Source of the DNA: Diplocloster agilis
GTDB lineage: Bacteria > Bacillota > Clostridia > Lachnospirales > Lachnospiraceae
Reading direction: 5' to 3'
NCBI RefSeq assembly: GCF_019042275.1
Contig: NZ_JAHQCW010000021.1
Location: 1-64,000 of the forward strand
Length of the DNA stretch: 64,000 nt
Made by a program: the position numbers and the translations under genes. This document shows positions 18,856 to 27,554 of the stretch, piece by piece; positions within the stretch are counted from its first letter, which is position 1, and the number at the start of each line of letters is the position of its first letter. Under the pieces are notes generated by a model. The model was not told the DNA's origin. It saw nothing but the letters and a program-made list of their open reading frames with translations, and did no database searches.

Positions 18856-20279
18856 TGGGAGAAGAGCGGGAAGTACAAAGTTTTTTGAAGTATAAATATC
18901 CAAAAGACAGAGAAGAAAAGGTAAGTAGTCTGTTAAATCAGCTTATAAGGGAAAATGACCGTATGCTGGCCGTAATTGACGACGATCCCACAGGCGGACA
19001 GACGGTTCATGATATCAATGTCTATACTAACTGGAACCGGAAAATCCTGTTAAAAGCTTTTCAAACCCCGCAAAACATGTTCTATATCATGACGAATTCC
19101 AGAAGTATGACGCGTGCAGAGACAGCGGCCGTACAGAAGGAAATCATGGAGAACCTGGTCTGGGCTTCTAAAGAAACGGGGCGCAGGTTCGAAGTGATAA
19201 GTAGGGGAGATTCCACTCTGCGGGGACATTACCCGCTGGAAACACAAGTGCTGGCAGCAGGGCTGCCCCAGGCTGACAGGAAGGAATTGCTGATCCCCTA
19301 TTTTCATGAGGGTAAGCGCTATACGATAAATGATATCCATTATCTGCAAGATGAAGAAAGATTGATTCCGGTTGGCAGCTCAGAGTTTAGTAAGGACAAA
19401 GCTTTTGGATATGAAAGCTCAAACTTGAAAAACTGGATAGAGGAAAAGACGGAAGGGAATGTGACAGCAGATCGGGTTGGCAGCATTACCTTGGAGATGC
19501 TCCGTAACCTGGAGTTTGATCGTATAAACGCTGTGGTTTCTGACAACAGATATTCCAAAGTTATTATAAACGCAGCGACAGATATGGATCTTAAGGTGTT
19601 TGCTGTTTGTTACTATCAAATGCTGAAAAAAGGAATGAATTTTATCGTCCGCTCGGCATCGTCGTGGCCAAAGATTGTCAGTGGCATAAGTTCCGTTCCG
19701 TTGATGGAAGCCGGGAGGATCGTTGATAAATCGAACCGGAACGGCGGACTAGTAATTGTGGGGTCACACGTGATGAGAACAACAGAACAGTTAAATTCTT
19801 TGATGGAAAGCAAAGCCGGGCTTCGATTCATAGAATTTAACCAGCATACGGCGCTTGAGCCTGCCAAGCTTGCACAGGAGACACAGAAGGTGGTGGACGT
19901 GGCACAAGCTGCGATGGCATCCGGCGTGACAGCGGTTATTTATACAAGACGGGAGCGTCTGGATTGGAATAAGGGCAGCGCCGAAGAGGAACTGGCAGTC
20001 ACCAACCGAATCGCAGATGCTGTGACCGGTATAGCGGCGCGAATCCGTGTGAATCCCAGGTTTGTGGTCGTAAAAGGAGGGATTACTTCCAGCGATATCG
20101 CGGTAAAAGCTTATCAGGTAACGGAAGGTAAAATTTTAGGACAGGTGGCAGAAGGGGTACCTGTCTGGAGGTTGGGGGCTGACAGCAGGTATCCGGGTAT
20201 GGCATATGTGATATTTCCCGGGAATGTGGGAGATAAGGATACGCTGAGAAATGTAGTGGAAGCACTGATAGAGCATTAG
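18855..20279 (+). CDS. DUF1537 four-carbon acid sugar kinase-like protein
   Basis: A 474-residue protein with the N-terminal substrate-binding domain (LAVIDDDPTGGQTVHD, residues ~36-51) and the C-terminal nucleotide-binding domain (VVKGGITSSDIAVKAYQV, then MAYVIFPGNVGD). Characterised members (OtnK/DtnK) phosphorylate C4 keto-acid sugars. This one has the DDDPTG variant of the family's DDLTGA motif and may use another acid sugar. It is translationally coupled to the FGGY kinase. Two unrelated kinases side by side imply either a branched pathway or two sugars released from one imported glycoside. Confidence 0.87.
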   Translation: MGEEREVQSFLKYKYPKDREEKVSSLLNQLIRENDRMLAVIDDDPTGGQTVHDINVYTNWNRKILLKAFQTPQNMFYIMTNSRSMTRAETAAVQKEIMENLVWASKETGRRFEVISRGDSTLRGHYPLETQVLAAGLPQADRKELLIPYFHEGKRYTINDIHYLQDEERLIPVGSSEFSKDKAFGYESSNLKNWIEEKTEGNVTADRVGSITLEMLRNLEFDRINAVVSDNRYSKVIINAATDMDLKVFAVCYYQMLKKGMNFIVRSASSWPKIVSGISSVPLMEAGRIVDKSNRNGGLVIVGSHVMRTTEQLNSLMESKAGLRFIEFNQHTALEPAKLAQETQKVVDVAQAAMASGVTAVIYTRRERLDWNKGSAEEELAVTNRIADAVTGIAARIRVNPRFVVVKGGITSSDIAVKAYQVTEGKILGQVAEGVPVWRLGADSRYPGMAYVIFPGNVGDKDTLRNVVEALIEH

Positions 20280-20360
20280 AATATATGAAAGGAAAGGGTT
20301 GGACACGAAGATGTTCCCCATACCTATATGTGTGAAAAAACACACGCAAGGAGGAAAATT

Positions 20361-21020
20361 ATGCAGAAAAAAATAGCAGTCATACATACAAGCCTGGCCG
20401 TTAGGGAAATCATTGACCGGCAGATACGAATGGAGATCCCCGATGCAGATATTCACAATATTATAGACGAACGCTTCCTTCAGGATGTGATCGACCATAA
20501 TGGGATCTATGACTCCATCATAAACAGGATGCGCCTGTACGTACAGGCGGCGGAGCAAATGAAGGCGGATGTGGTGTTAAATGCCTGCTCCTCCGTCGGC
20601 GAAGCTTTCGACGAAGCGATAAAGTCAGCCGGCATACCGGCCTTAAAGATCGATGAACCGATGGCAGAGGCTGCAGCCTACAATGGTTCCAGGATAGCGG
20701 TATACGGGACGGTGGCCACCACATTGGCGCCAAGCTGCCGGCTGATCGCTCATTGCGCCGAAAAAATGGGGAAAGAAGTTTCCGTAACGCCATACCTGAT
20801 CGAGGGAGCATTTCAGGTCCTCTCAGAAGAGAAAAATCCCGAGAAACATAATGAGATGGTGCTGAACTGTATTAACGAGACACATGGCGGGCATGACGTC
20901 ATCGTCCTGGCCCAGGCAAGTATGTCTATTCTCATACCGAAGCTGAGCGGTGTTGGGAAACCTGTTTTATACAGTCTTGAGAGTGGAATCGCAAGACTGA
21001 AAAAAATATTGTATGGTTAA
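20361..21020 (+). CDS. Asp/Glu/hydantoin racemase-family protein
   Basis: A 219-residue protein from ATG 20361, preceded by AGGAGG; the frame extends to 20328 without a ribosome site. The family fold is seen in KIAVIHTS, VVLNACSSVGEAFDEA with the first catalytic-type Cys, and HDVIVLAQASMSIL, where the second catalytic Cys of true racemases (usually CTH or CAS) is replaced by Ala-Gln-Ala. That loss suggests a decarboxylase- or isomerase-like or otherwise altered chemistry rather than a two-Cys racemization. A small GTGTG/CACAC hairpin lies just before its ribosome site. Its position between kinases and isomerases points to acid-sugar handling. Confidence 0.75.
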   Translation: MQKKIAVIHTSLAVREIIDRQIRMEIPDADIHNIIDERFLQDVIDHNGIYDSIINRMRLYVQAAEQMKADVVLNACSSVGEAFDEAIKSAGIPALKIDEPMAEAAAYNGSRIAVYGTVATTLAPSCRLIAHCAEKMGKEVSVTPYLIEGAFQVLSEEKNPEKHNEMVLNCINETHGGHDVIVLAQASMSILIPKLSGVGKPVLYSLESGIARLKKILYG

Positions 21021-21795
21021 ACTGGGATGCTGTACGGCAATCAACGGGCTGACTGCTGTTAAGAAAGCGGGATTTGATTTTGTGGATCTGCCGGGGGCAG
21101 AGCTGTCCCGCCTGTCGTTTTATGACGTGGAATGCCTGGCGGACCGGCTTTGGCAGATGCGGCTGCCCTGTATCGGCATACATGCCGCGGTGCCGCCGGA
21201 TATCAGGCTATGCGGCAGAGGAAGCAATGAAAAAAAGGTCATGGAATACGCGCAAGCTCTGTGCGCGAAATTAAACCGGCTGAATATCCGTTTTCTGGGC
21301 ATCGGCAGCCCTTTGTCAAGGAGCCTTTTTGACGAAGACAGCCGGGATATGGCAAATGCTCAGCTATGTTCTTCCATCCGTATCTTTGCGGAAGAACTGC
21401 CAAATGCCTTTGTGCTTCTGGAGAGTTTGAATAAGAAAGAGACAAATTTTATCAATACCATGTCCGAAGCATATGAAATGATCAGCCTGATAAATCTGGA
21501 AAATACAGGCTTGGTATGTGACCTTTACCATATGGCAAAAAGCGGTGAGACGACGGCTGCGTTTACTGCCCAAATTAGCAGGAGCATCCGCTATTTGCAC
21601 ATTGCAGATCCAAACAGACGCCGGTTTCCAGAAGAATCCAGCCCTGCCAGTCTGTTTAAGTTGCTCAAAGACGTAGAGGACAGAACCGGTTGCGGGTATT
21701 TATCAATTGAAGCGATCAGCAGTTGTATGGAAAAAGATGCCGCGACTGGTTATCGGACGATGCAGAAAATTTTTCAAAAATATGGTTGGAGGTAA
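21013..21795 (+). CDS. Sugar phosphate isomerase/epimerase-like TIM barrel
   Basis: A 260-residue xylose isomerase-like TIM barrel (AP endonuclease 2 superfamily). The barrel strands are readable: KLGCCTAIN, FDFVDLPGAE with an acidic end, CIGIHAAVPP, IRFLGIGSP, FVLLESL, TGLVCDLYHM with D and H metal ligands, IRYLHIADP, and GYLSIEAIS with the closing Glu. It overlaps the previous gene by eight bases and has no ribosome site of its own, so it is coupled. It probably epimerizes or isomerizes a sugar, keto-acid or their phosphates. The exact reaction is unknown. Confidence 0.8.
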   Translation: MVKLGCCTAINGLTAVKKAGFDFVDLPGAELSRLSFYDVECLADRLWQMRLPCIGIHAAVPPDIRLCGRGSNEKKVMEYAQALCAKLNRLNIRFLGIGSPLSRSLFDEDSRDMANAQLCSSIRIFAEELPNAFVLLESLNKKETNFINTMSEAYEMISLINLENTGLVCDLYHMAKSGETTAAFTAQISRSIRYLHIADPNRRRFPEESSPASLFKLLKDVEDRTGCGYLSIEAISSCMEKDAATGYRTMQKIFQKYGWR

Positions 21796-21801
21796 ATTGT
21801 T

Positions 21802-23211
21802 ATGTTGGATTGTTTTACGAAACAGAAAAAGCTAAGGATCGGTTTTGCCCCGGTAAGACGGGCGGCATGGTCACACAAACCGTTTAATCTGGATGAGGCG
21901 ATTCGTTATAAAAAATTAATTTTTGAATTTATGACGCGATATGACGTGGAATGGATTACTCTGGATGAACTAACGGATGATGGACTTTTGTTTTCCGTGG
22001 AGGATGCGGATCTGGCGGCCAAGGTGTTTATTCGTGAAGAGGTAGATGCCGTTTTTATACCTCATTGTAATTTTGGAAGCGAGGAAGCAGCGGCCAGATT
22101 ATGTAAAAAGGTCGGCAGGCCGGTTCTTCTGTGGGGGCCGAAAGACTATATTAATCCGGATGATTTCTACCGATACCGGGACAGTCAGTGCGGCTTGTTT
22201 GCAACGTCAAAGAATCTGAAGATGTATGGGGTAGAATTTAGCTACATAGAAAACTGTGACATAGAGGATACGGAATTCGACAAGGGTTTCCGGAAGTTCC
22301 TGGGAGTGGTAAGCGTAGTCAAGGCATTCAGCAGCCTGCGGATTGGCCAGATCGGTACCAGGCCCGCGCCATTTGCATCAGTGAAATCCAACGAGATGGA
22401 ATTGCTGGAAAAATTCGGGATTGAAGTCCTTCCAATCACTTTAACCGAATTAAAGCAAAAATTTGACAGATGTCTAAAAGAGCGGGAAAAGGATGTTTTA
22501 GACTATGCGGAGGGAATCAAAACCGGATTTCAGAATCAATGTGCGGACGAAGGACAAATCCTTAAGATTGCGGCCCTAAAGCTGACGGTAGAGCAATGGG
22601 CGCTGGAAGAAAATCTCTCGGCTGCAGTGGCAATGTGTTGGGGGCCGATGATTGAAACCATCGGCGTGGCTCCATGCTTCGTGTTAAGCGAAGTCTGTGA
22701 CGACGGCTTTCCATTTATCTGTGAATCGGATATCCACGGGGCGATAAGTGCCGTGATGGCAATGGCGGCAGCCCGCTATTCCACCCAGATATTCCTGGCC
22801 GATCTGACCATGCGCCATCCTGAGAATTCGAATGCGGAGCTTCTCTGGCATTGCGGGGTGTTCGCCAAAAGTCTGGCCAAAGATCCGAATGGTTTAGTTT
22901 TGAATAATCACTATAACCGTCTTTGCCCCGCCGTGGGAGAATGGGAATTAAAAGGCGGAAATCTCAGCATTGTCCGGTTTGATGGCAGTAACGGAGAATA
23001 TTCCCTGTTCCTAGGCAGCGCAAAAGGAACGCAGGGGCCGAGGACGGTCGGCTCCTATCTGTGGATCGAGGTGGACGACTGGGGAAAGTGGGAGCGGAAA
23101 CTGATCTATGGCCCTTATATTCACCACTGTGTTGGAATCCATGCAGAAGTGGTTGAGATACTGAAAGAAGCATGCAGATATATTCCGGGCCTGAAGGCTG
23201 ACCCGGTCTGA
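21802..23211 (+). CDS. L-fucose/L-arabinose isomerase-like protein
   Basis: A 469-residue protein of the FucI/AraA-related superfamily: an N-terminal Rossmann-like part (LRIGFAPVRRAAW, VDAVFIPHCNFGSEEAAARL, RPVLLWGPKD) and a C-terminal domain with CWGPMIETIGVAPCFVLSEV, FICESDIHGAISAVMAMAA and HHCVGIHAEVVEIL. The acidic pair (E in CESDIHG, D in DIHG) and the later His residues match the manganese site of this family. It converts an aldose to a ketose in the cytoplasm (known for the family). The ketose would feed the FGGY kinase and then the aldolase (inference). GGAGG lies before the start. Confidence 0.82.
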   Translation: MLDCFTKQKKLRIGFAPVRRAAWSHKPFNLDEAIRYKKLIFEFMTRYDVEWITLDELTDDGLLFSVEDADLAAKVFIREEVDAVFIPHCNFGSEEAAARLCKKVGRPVLLWGPKDYINPDDFYRYRDSQCGLFATSKNLKMYGVEFSYIENCDIEDTEFDKGFRKFLGVVSVVKAFSSLRIGQIGTRPAPFASVKSNEMELLEKFGIEVLPITLTELKQKFDRCLKEREKDVLDYAEGIKTGFQNQCADEGQILKIAALKLTVEQWALEENLSAAVAMCWGPMIETIGVAPCFVLSEVCDDGFPFICESDIHGAISAVMAMAAARYSTQIFLADLTMRHPENSNAELLWHCGVFAKSLAKDPNGLVLNNHYNRLCPAVGEWELKGGNLSIVRFDGSNGEYSLFLGSAKGTQGPRTVGSYLWIEVDDWGKWERKLIYGPYIHHCVGIHAEVVEILKEACRYIPGLKADPV

Positions 23212-23254
23212 AATTAACCGATATGTGCGGATAAGCGTACGTGAGGAGGAGATT

Positions 23255-24157
23255 ATGGACATATATAATGGAAATATATTACGAAAACTTTTAAAAGATG
23301 CGGATCAGGGCGGATACGCGGTACCTATGTTTAATTATACGGATTTGTGGGATCAGATGGCAGTGATCGAGGCTGCTATGGAACTGCATGCGCCGATTAT
23401 GTTTGCATCTATCCCAAAGACGGTAAATGCCATAAGCCCGGAAGTATTAGGGGCGGTTGGGACAGTACAGATGAAAAAAGCGGCGTCACCCATTATACAT
23501 CACCTGGATCATGCGAAATCAGTAGAACTGTGTATCGCTGCCATAGACAACGGTTACCCTTCCGTGATGATTGATGCGTCCGACAAAAATCTGGAGACCA
23601 ATATAGCTATGATTAAAAATGTGGTAGAGTATGCGCATACCCGGGGGGTTTTCGTAGAGGGCGAGATTGGCAGAATCAAAGGCCGGGACTATGAAGCCAC
23701 ATATGATGGGGATGATTTCCTGGCCAGGGTGGACGACGCTCTCAGGCTGGTTCAGGAGACGGGAGTTGACTCCCTTGCCATCGGGATCGGTACGGCCCAC
23801 GGATTTTATGACGGAAAACCAGAAATAAATTTCAAAAGACTAAAGGAAATGAAAGAAGCTATTACGGTTCCGCTGGTTCTTCACGGTGGTACGGGAATCC
23901 CGGAAGAGGATGTGAAAAAAGCGATCCGGCTGGGAATTAACAAAGTAAATATTGGAACCCAGATCCGCTATACTTATATGCAGAGCGCATGCAGATTAAT
24001 ACAGGAAAAGGGACCTGTGACGCATACCATTGATATCATGACCGAAGCGAAAGAGGAGATTAAAAAAGTGGCGAAAGCATGGATCAGGATCTGCATGGCG
24101 GACGGGAAGGCGGAGGCGGACTTAAAAGGGCAGGAGATTCAATATGCTGAGAGTTAA
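23255..24157 (+). CDS. Class II ketose-bisphosphate aldolase
   Basis: About 300 residues from ATG 23255 (GAGGAGG upstream; the frame is open to 23225). Class II FBA/tagatose-bisphosphate aldolase motifs: PMFNYTDLWDQMAVIEAA, the zinc ligands in IIHHLDHAKS, FVEGEIGRIKG, GIGTAHGFYDGKP (His ligand), VLHGGTGIPEEDV (His ligand) and NKVNIGTQIRY. It cleaves a ketose mono- or bisphosphate into dihydroxyacetone phosphate and an aldehyde (family knowledge). The FGGY kinase and isomerase upstream would supply the substrate. It overlaps the GH5 gene by 14 bases. Confidence 0.93.
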   Translation: MDIYNGNILRKLLKDADQGGYAVPMFNYTDLWDQMAVIEAAMELHAPIMFASIPKTVNAISPEVLGAVGTVQMKKAASPIIHHLDHAKSVELCIAAIDNGYPSVMIDASDKNLETNIAMIKNVVEYAHTRGVFVEGEIGRIKGRDYEATYDGDDFLARVDDALRLVQETGVDSLAIGIGTAHGFYDGKPEINFKRLKEMKEAITVPLVLHGGTGIPEEDVKKAIRLGINKVNIGTQIRYTYMQSACRLIQEKGPVTHTIDIMTEAKEEIKKVAKAWIRICMADGKAEADLKGQEIQYAES

Positions 24158-25502
24158 AGGAACGGATATTGTCAGAGAAAATGGTGAGAAAATAGTGCTG
24201 AAAGGGTTTAATCTCGGAAATCTGGCGCTGATTGAACCAAACATGTTCGGGACTCCCGGCACGGAACACCGTCTGCGAAGAGCCATGAGGTTATTTGCGG
24301 GCGAGAAAAAAACAGAGTTATTTTTCCGTGGCTTACATGACAAATGGGTGACCGGGGACGATATCGCCTTTCTAAAGAGGTTGGGATGTAATTCGGTACG
24401 AATTCCGTTGAATTACCGATACTTTGAATCGGATGCGGATCCATACCACTATCTGGAAGATGGATTTCGGTTGATAGACCGGATACTGGAATATTGCAGA
24501 AAATATGAGATTTACGCGGTAATCGATCTGCATGCCGTACAAGGATACCAAAGCGGTGACTGGCATTGTGACAATATTTTTGCAGAGCAGGTCAATATTT
24601 ATTACGACGCGCTGTGTCAGAACAGATATTATGAGCTGTGGAAAGAGATCGCCGGGAGATACTGCGGGGAAAGCTGGGTGGCAGGGTATGATATCATGAA
24701 TGAACCGGTTGCGGCAGGCCCAATCGAAGTTGGAGCATTAAACGAGATATACCGTAATGTGACAGCAAAAATACGAGCCATTGACCGCGAGCATATTATA
24801 TTTATAGAAGGAAATACCTGGGCGCAGGACTTTGAATGCCTGGAAGCCCCATTTGACAGTAATACCGTATATTCGAATCATTATTACTGTGACGCGGCAG
24901 TGACTCCAACTAATTATCCAGGCTGGATCAACGGAGAATACATAGACATTCATAAAATGGAGTCCGACATGGACAAAAGGGACTGGTTTATGCAAAAGCA
25001 TCACATTCCCTGCTGGGTGGGTGAATTCGGAACTAGACGGTTAGGCGACTTGGACGGAAAACGGCGGTCTTTGACGGACTATCTGACAATTTTTGAGGAA
25101 CGCGGCCATTCCTGGTGCTACTGGAACTTCAAGGATCTGTCCCTTCGAGGTCCCATCTATCTCGACGAAGAATCAGCCTGGTGTAGATTCTTAAAAAAGA
25201 TTCAGCCTTTAAAAGATAAGTACCATACCGACCGCTCGATGCTTTTTGACGATGCTTGGGATCTGTCAGATGTCTTCGGGGCATATGAAGAAGGGGATTT
25301 TGTTTTGGGACTTTCCGAAACAAGAGAAATATTGATTAGAAATATGAGAGAGACTCTTGGGGATCAACTCACCCTAAAATTCGCGCAATTATTTGCAGAA
25401 CTCTCAGAAGAAGAAATCAATGAAATGACAGATTCCTTCCTGTTCTGTAATTGTAAGATATATGAACCATGGATTGAAATATTTTCTAAATTTATGAGTT
25501 AG
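24144..25502 (+). CDS. GH5-type cytoplasmic glycoside hydrolase
   Basis: A 452-residue (beta/alpha)8 hydrolase of the cellulase family. GFNLGN and CNSVRIPLNYRYF at the N-terminus, DIMNEP with the acid/base E187, and CWVGEFGTRR with the nucleophile E293 are the GH5 signature. No signal peptide: it begins MLRVKGTDIVRENGEKI, so it acts inside the cell on imported oligosaccharides or glycosides. The extra C-terminal ~90 residues (KFAQLFAELSEEEINEM) are helical. It is the last gene of the array and is followed by the terminator at 25516. It likely releases the monomers that the isomerases and kinases process. Confidence 0.9.
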   Translation: MLRVKGTDIVRENGEKIVLKGFNLGNLALIEPNMFGTPGTEHRLRRAMRLFAGEKKTELFFRGLHDKWVTGDDIAFLKRLGCNSVRIPLNYRYFESDADPYHYLEDGFRLIDRILEYCRKYEIYAVIDLHAVQGYQSGDWHCDNIFAEQVNIYYDALCQNRYYELWKEIAGRYCGESWVAGYDIMNEPVAAGPIEVGALNEIYRNVTAKIRAIDREHIIFIEGNTWAQDFECLEAPFDSNTVYSNHYYCDAAVTPTNYPGWINGEYIDIHKMESDMDKRDWFMQKHHIPCWVGEFGTRRLGDLDGKRRSLTDYLTIFEERGHSWCYWNFKDLSLRGPIYLDEESAWCRFLKKIQPLKDKYHTDRSMLFDDAWDLSDVFGAYEEGDFVLGLSETREILIRNMRETLGDQLTLKFAQLFAELSEEEINEMTDSFLFCNCKIYEPWIEIFSKFMS

Positions 25503-25515
25503 CTTTTTCACACTT

Positions 25516-25560
25516 AGGAAGGAGAGCGGGACATGCAACCCCGTTCCCCTTCCTGTTTTT
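25516..25560 (+). terminator. Terminator of the 10834-25502 operon
   Basis: AGGAAGGAGAGCGGG (25516-25530) pairs with CCCGTTCCCCTTCCT (25540-25554) with small mismatches, then GTTTTT. It lies 13 bases after the GH5 stop. Confidence 0.85.
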
Positions 25561-25648
25561 ATTGCACGCGGATTATAATATAAGCTACTGCAGCGATTTG
25601 TGATCGTTACCATTACACCTGTCTGAACCGGTTTATGAATTTTTCCCA

Positions 25649-25662
25649 GTTAAGCGCTTCCG
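25649..25662. promoter_or_regulatory. Possible CcpA (cre) site
   Basis: GTTAAGCGCTTCCG matches about nine positions of the cre consensus, including the central AAGCGCTT. It lies eight bases upstream of the TTAGAGA direct repeat in the same promoter region. This suggests catabolite control over the transporter operon. Confidence 0.35.
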
Positions 25663-25669
25663 CCGCTAT

Positions 25670-25687
25670 TTAGAGAAAAGTTAGAGA
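25670..25687 (+). promoter_or_regulatory. OmpR-type regulator box (site 1)
   Basis: TTAGAGA (25670-25676) is repeated as TTAGAGA (25681-25687) with an 11-bp period, the arrangement bound by winged-helix OmpR/PhoB dimers. The same box occurs upstream of the regulator operon (minus strand, 32276-32293) and the fused binding-protein gene (32386-32403). Confidence 0.68.
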
Positions 25688-25727
25688 TACGCCTGTTATT
25701 CTTTGTTTCAGATAGGAGGTTCGAAGT

Positions 25728-26597
25728 TTGGACAAAAAGATGAGACATATAAAACGAAAACGATACGACGGCGTGCTTTTTATTCTGCCCAGCCTGGTGG
25801 GAGTGAGCATATTTTTAACCGTCCCCTTCTTAGATGTGATCCGGCGGTCATTTACAGATGTAATCGGAGAGAATTTTGTCGGGCTTCAAAACTACCGGAC
25901 CGTATTTCAGACCTCCGCCTTTCAACTGGCTTCCTCGAATACCTTAAAATTTGTGCTGGTCTGTATCCCGCTTCTGTTGGTGCTGTCCCTGATGATAGCG
26001 TTGATCCTGACGGAGAGTTTTGGCAATAAAAGCAGGCTGAAACACGCTTATCTGATCCCCATGGCGATACCGGTAGCTTCCATCGTACTGTTCTGGCGGG
26101 TGATGTTTGCCAAACAGGGACTGCTGAATGGAATACTGGCGCAGTTTGGGGTACCCGGAAAAGACTGGATGAATGACAGTACCGCATTTGTGATTCTGGT
26201 GGGCAGTTATATCTGGAAGAACCTGGGCTATCATATCGTTCTGTGGACCGCAGGGCTGACTGCCATACCCAAGTCCCTGTATGAAGCTGCTGCAGTGGAC
26301 GGGGCCAGCTGGTGGAAAAAATTCCGGTATATTACTCTGCCGAATCTGCGGGCGGTTCTGTGTACGATCAGCGTGCTGGCCTTTTTGAATTCCTTCAAGG
26401 TTTTCCGGGAGGCCTATCTGGTGGCGGGTGATTATCCGGATGAGAGTATGTATCTGCTACAGCATCTGTTTAATAACTGGTTTCGGGAATTATCCCTGGA
26501 TAAATTATCCGCGGCAGCGGTTGTGGTCAGCGTGATCATTTTCCTTGGGATTCAGCTGTTAGAAAAGTTCTGGGATCAGGAGGAAAAAAGCAGATGA
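25728..26597 (+). CDS. CUT1 sugar ABC permease (MalF type)
   Basis: A 289-residue permease starting at TTG 25728, nine bases after AGGAGG; the next in-frame ATG is 25740 and is spaced too far. It has an N-terminal basic stretch (MDKKMRHIKRKRYDG), six TM helices and the EAA loop EAAAVDGASWWKKFRYITLP. It overlaps the next permease by four bases. Its missing binding protein is probably the propeller-fused lipoprotein at 32481, which carries the same upstream regulator box. No ATPase is present. Confidence 0.9.
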   Translation: MDKKMRHIKRKRYDGVLFILPSLVGVSIFLTVPFLDVIRRSFTDVIGENFVGLQNYRTVFQTSAFQLASSNTLKFVLVCIPLLLVLSLMIALILTESFGNKSRLKHAYLIPMAIPVASIVLFWRVMFAKQGLLNGILAQFGVPGKDWMNDSTAFVILVGSYIWKNLGYHIVLWTAGLTAIPKSLYEAAAVDGASWWKKFRYITLPNLRAVLCTISVLAFLNSFKVFREAYLVAGDYPDESMYLLQHLFNNWFRELSLDKLSAAAVVVSVIIFLGIQLLEKFWDQEEKSR

Positions 26598-27433
26598 AAA
26601 AAGTATGGTTGTGGCTTCTCCTTTGTGTCCTGGCTGCAGTGGTCTGTATCCCGATGTATTTTTTGATTGATGGTTCCCTGATGGGGAAGGGAGAGGTGAC
26701 GGAATATCTGGCTCCAGTTATGCAAAATAAAAACGGGTTTGCATCTTTTCGGCTGCTGCCTATGTATCCCACCCTGCGGTCCTATGTGGAATTGCTGCTG
26801 GACTCACCTGAATTTTTTGTAATGTTCTGGAACTCGGTGAAGTTAACTCTATTGATTTTAGCCGGCCAATTGGTGACCGGGGTGCCGGCGGCTTGGGGAT
26901 TTGCCAGGCTGCGGATTCCGGGTAAAAGAATGCTGTTCCAACTCTATGTGATCCTGATGCTGATGCCGTTTCAGGTAACCATGCTGTCTAATTATCTGAC
27001 GCTGGACCGGCTTCGTTTGCTGGATACCCATGCGGCGATTATCCTGCCTGCCGTATTTTCCACATTTCCGGTTTTTCTGATGTACCGGTTTTTCGAGAAT
27101 ATACCGGAGTCGATACTTGAATCAGCCAGAGTGGACGGAGCCGGTTCGTGGACCATATTCCGGAAGATCGGCGTTCCGCTGGGTTCCTCGGGAATCGTCT
27201 CCGCCATGGTGTTAGGCTTTTTGGAATACTGGAATCTGATCGAGCAGCCTCTGGTTTTTCTGAAAGATAAAAGCCTGTGGCCCCTGTCGTTATATTTGCC
27301 CAATATCGGGCTTGAAGAGGCGGGTATGGCATTCGTAGCCTCGGTCGTCACCTTGATTCCTTCCCTTCTGGTATTTTTCGCAGGCGGGGAATATCTGGAA
27401 CAGGGAATCGCGGCTTCCGCAGTAAAGGAATAG
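26594..27433 (+). CDS. CUT1 sugar ABC permease (MalG type)
   Basis: A 279-residue permease with the N-terminal TM KKVWLWLLLCVLAAVVCIP and six helices in total. It has a slightly divergent EAA loop (ESARVDGAGSWTIFRKIGVP) with Ser in the second position. AGGAGG lies before ATG 26594. Its last codons (AASAVKE) lie inside the first copy of a 35-bp tandem repeat (27405-27509), so the C-terminus has been touched by the duplication. It partners the 25728 permease. Confidence 0.9.
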   Translation: MKKVWLWLLLCVLAAVVCIPMYFLIDGSLMGKGEVTEYLAPVMQNKNGFASFRLLPMYPTLRSYVELLLDSPEFFVMFWNSVKLTLLILAGQLVTGVPAAWGFARLRIPGKRMLFQLYVILMLMPFQVTMLSNYLTLDRLRLLDTHAAIILPAVFSTFPVFLMYRFFENIPESILESARVDGAGSWTIFRKIGVPLGSSGIVSAMVLGFLEYWNLIEQPLVFLKDKSLWPLSLYLPNIGLEEAGMAFVASVVTLIPSLLVFFAGGEYLEQGIAASAVKE

Positions 27434-27509
27434 AACAAAGAGTCACGGCTTCCGCAGCAAAGGAATAGAACAAAGAATCGCGGCTTTTGCAGTAAAAGAA
27501 TACAACAGA
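27405..27509 (+). repeat. 35-bp tandem repeat, three copies
   Basis: Copies at 27405-27439, 27440-27474 and 27475-27509 share the core CGGCTTCCGCAG.AAAGGAAT, with a few substitutions in copies 2 and 3. Copy 1 covers the last codons and stop of the permease; copies 2 and 3 lie in the spacer before the adaptor gene. The 35-bp period is not a multiple of three, so the extra copies are not in-frame extensions. It looks like slippage or local duplication. Confidence 0.85.
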
Positions 27510-27554
27510 GTATCCAACGTGGAAGCTATGATTCCATAATAATAGAAAGGTTGA

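Noticed and set aside
27405-27509. Possible CRISPR array
   Set aside because: The three 35-bp units are contiguous without spacers and no cas gene is present.
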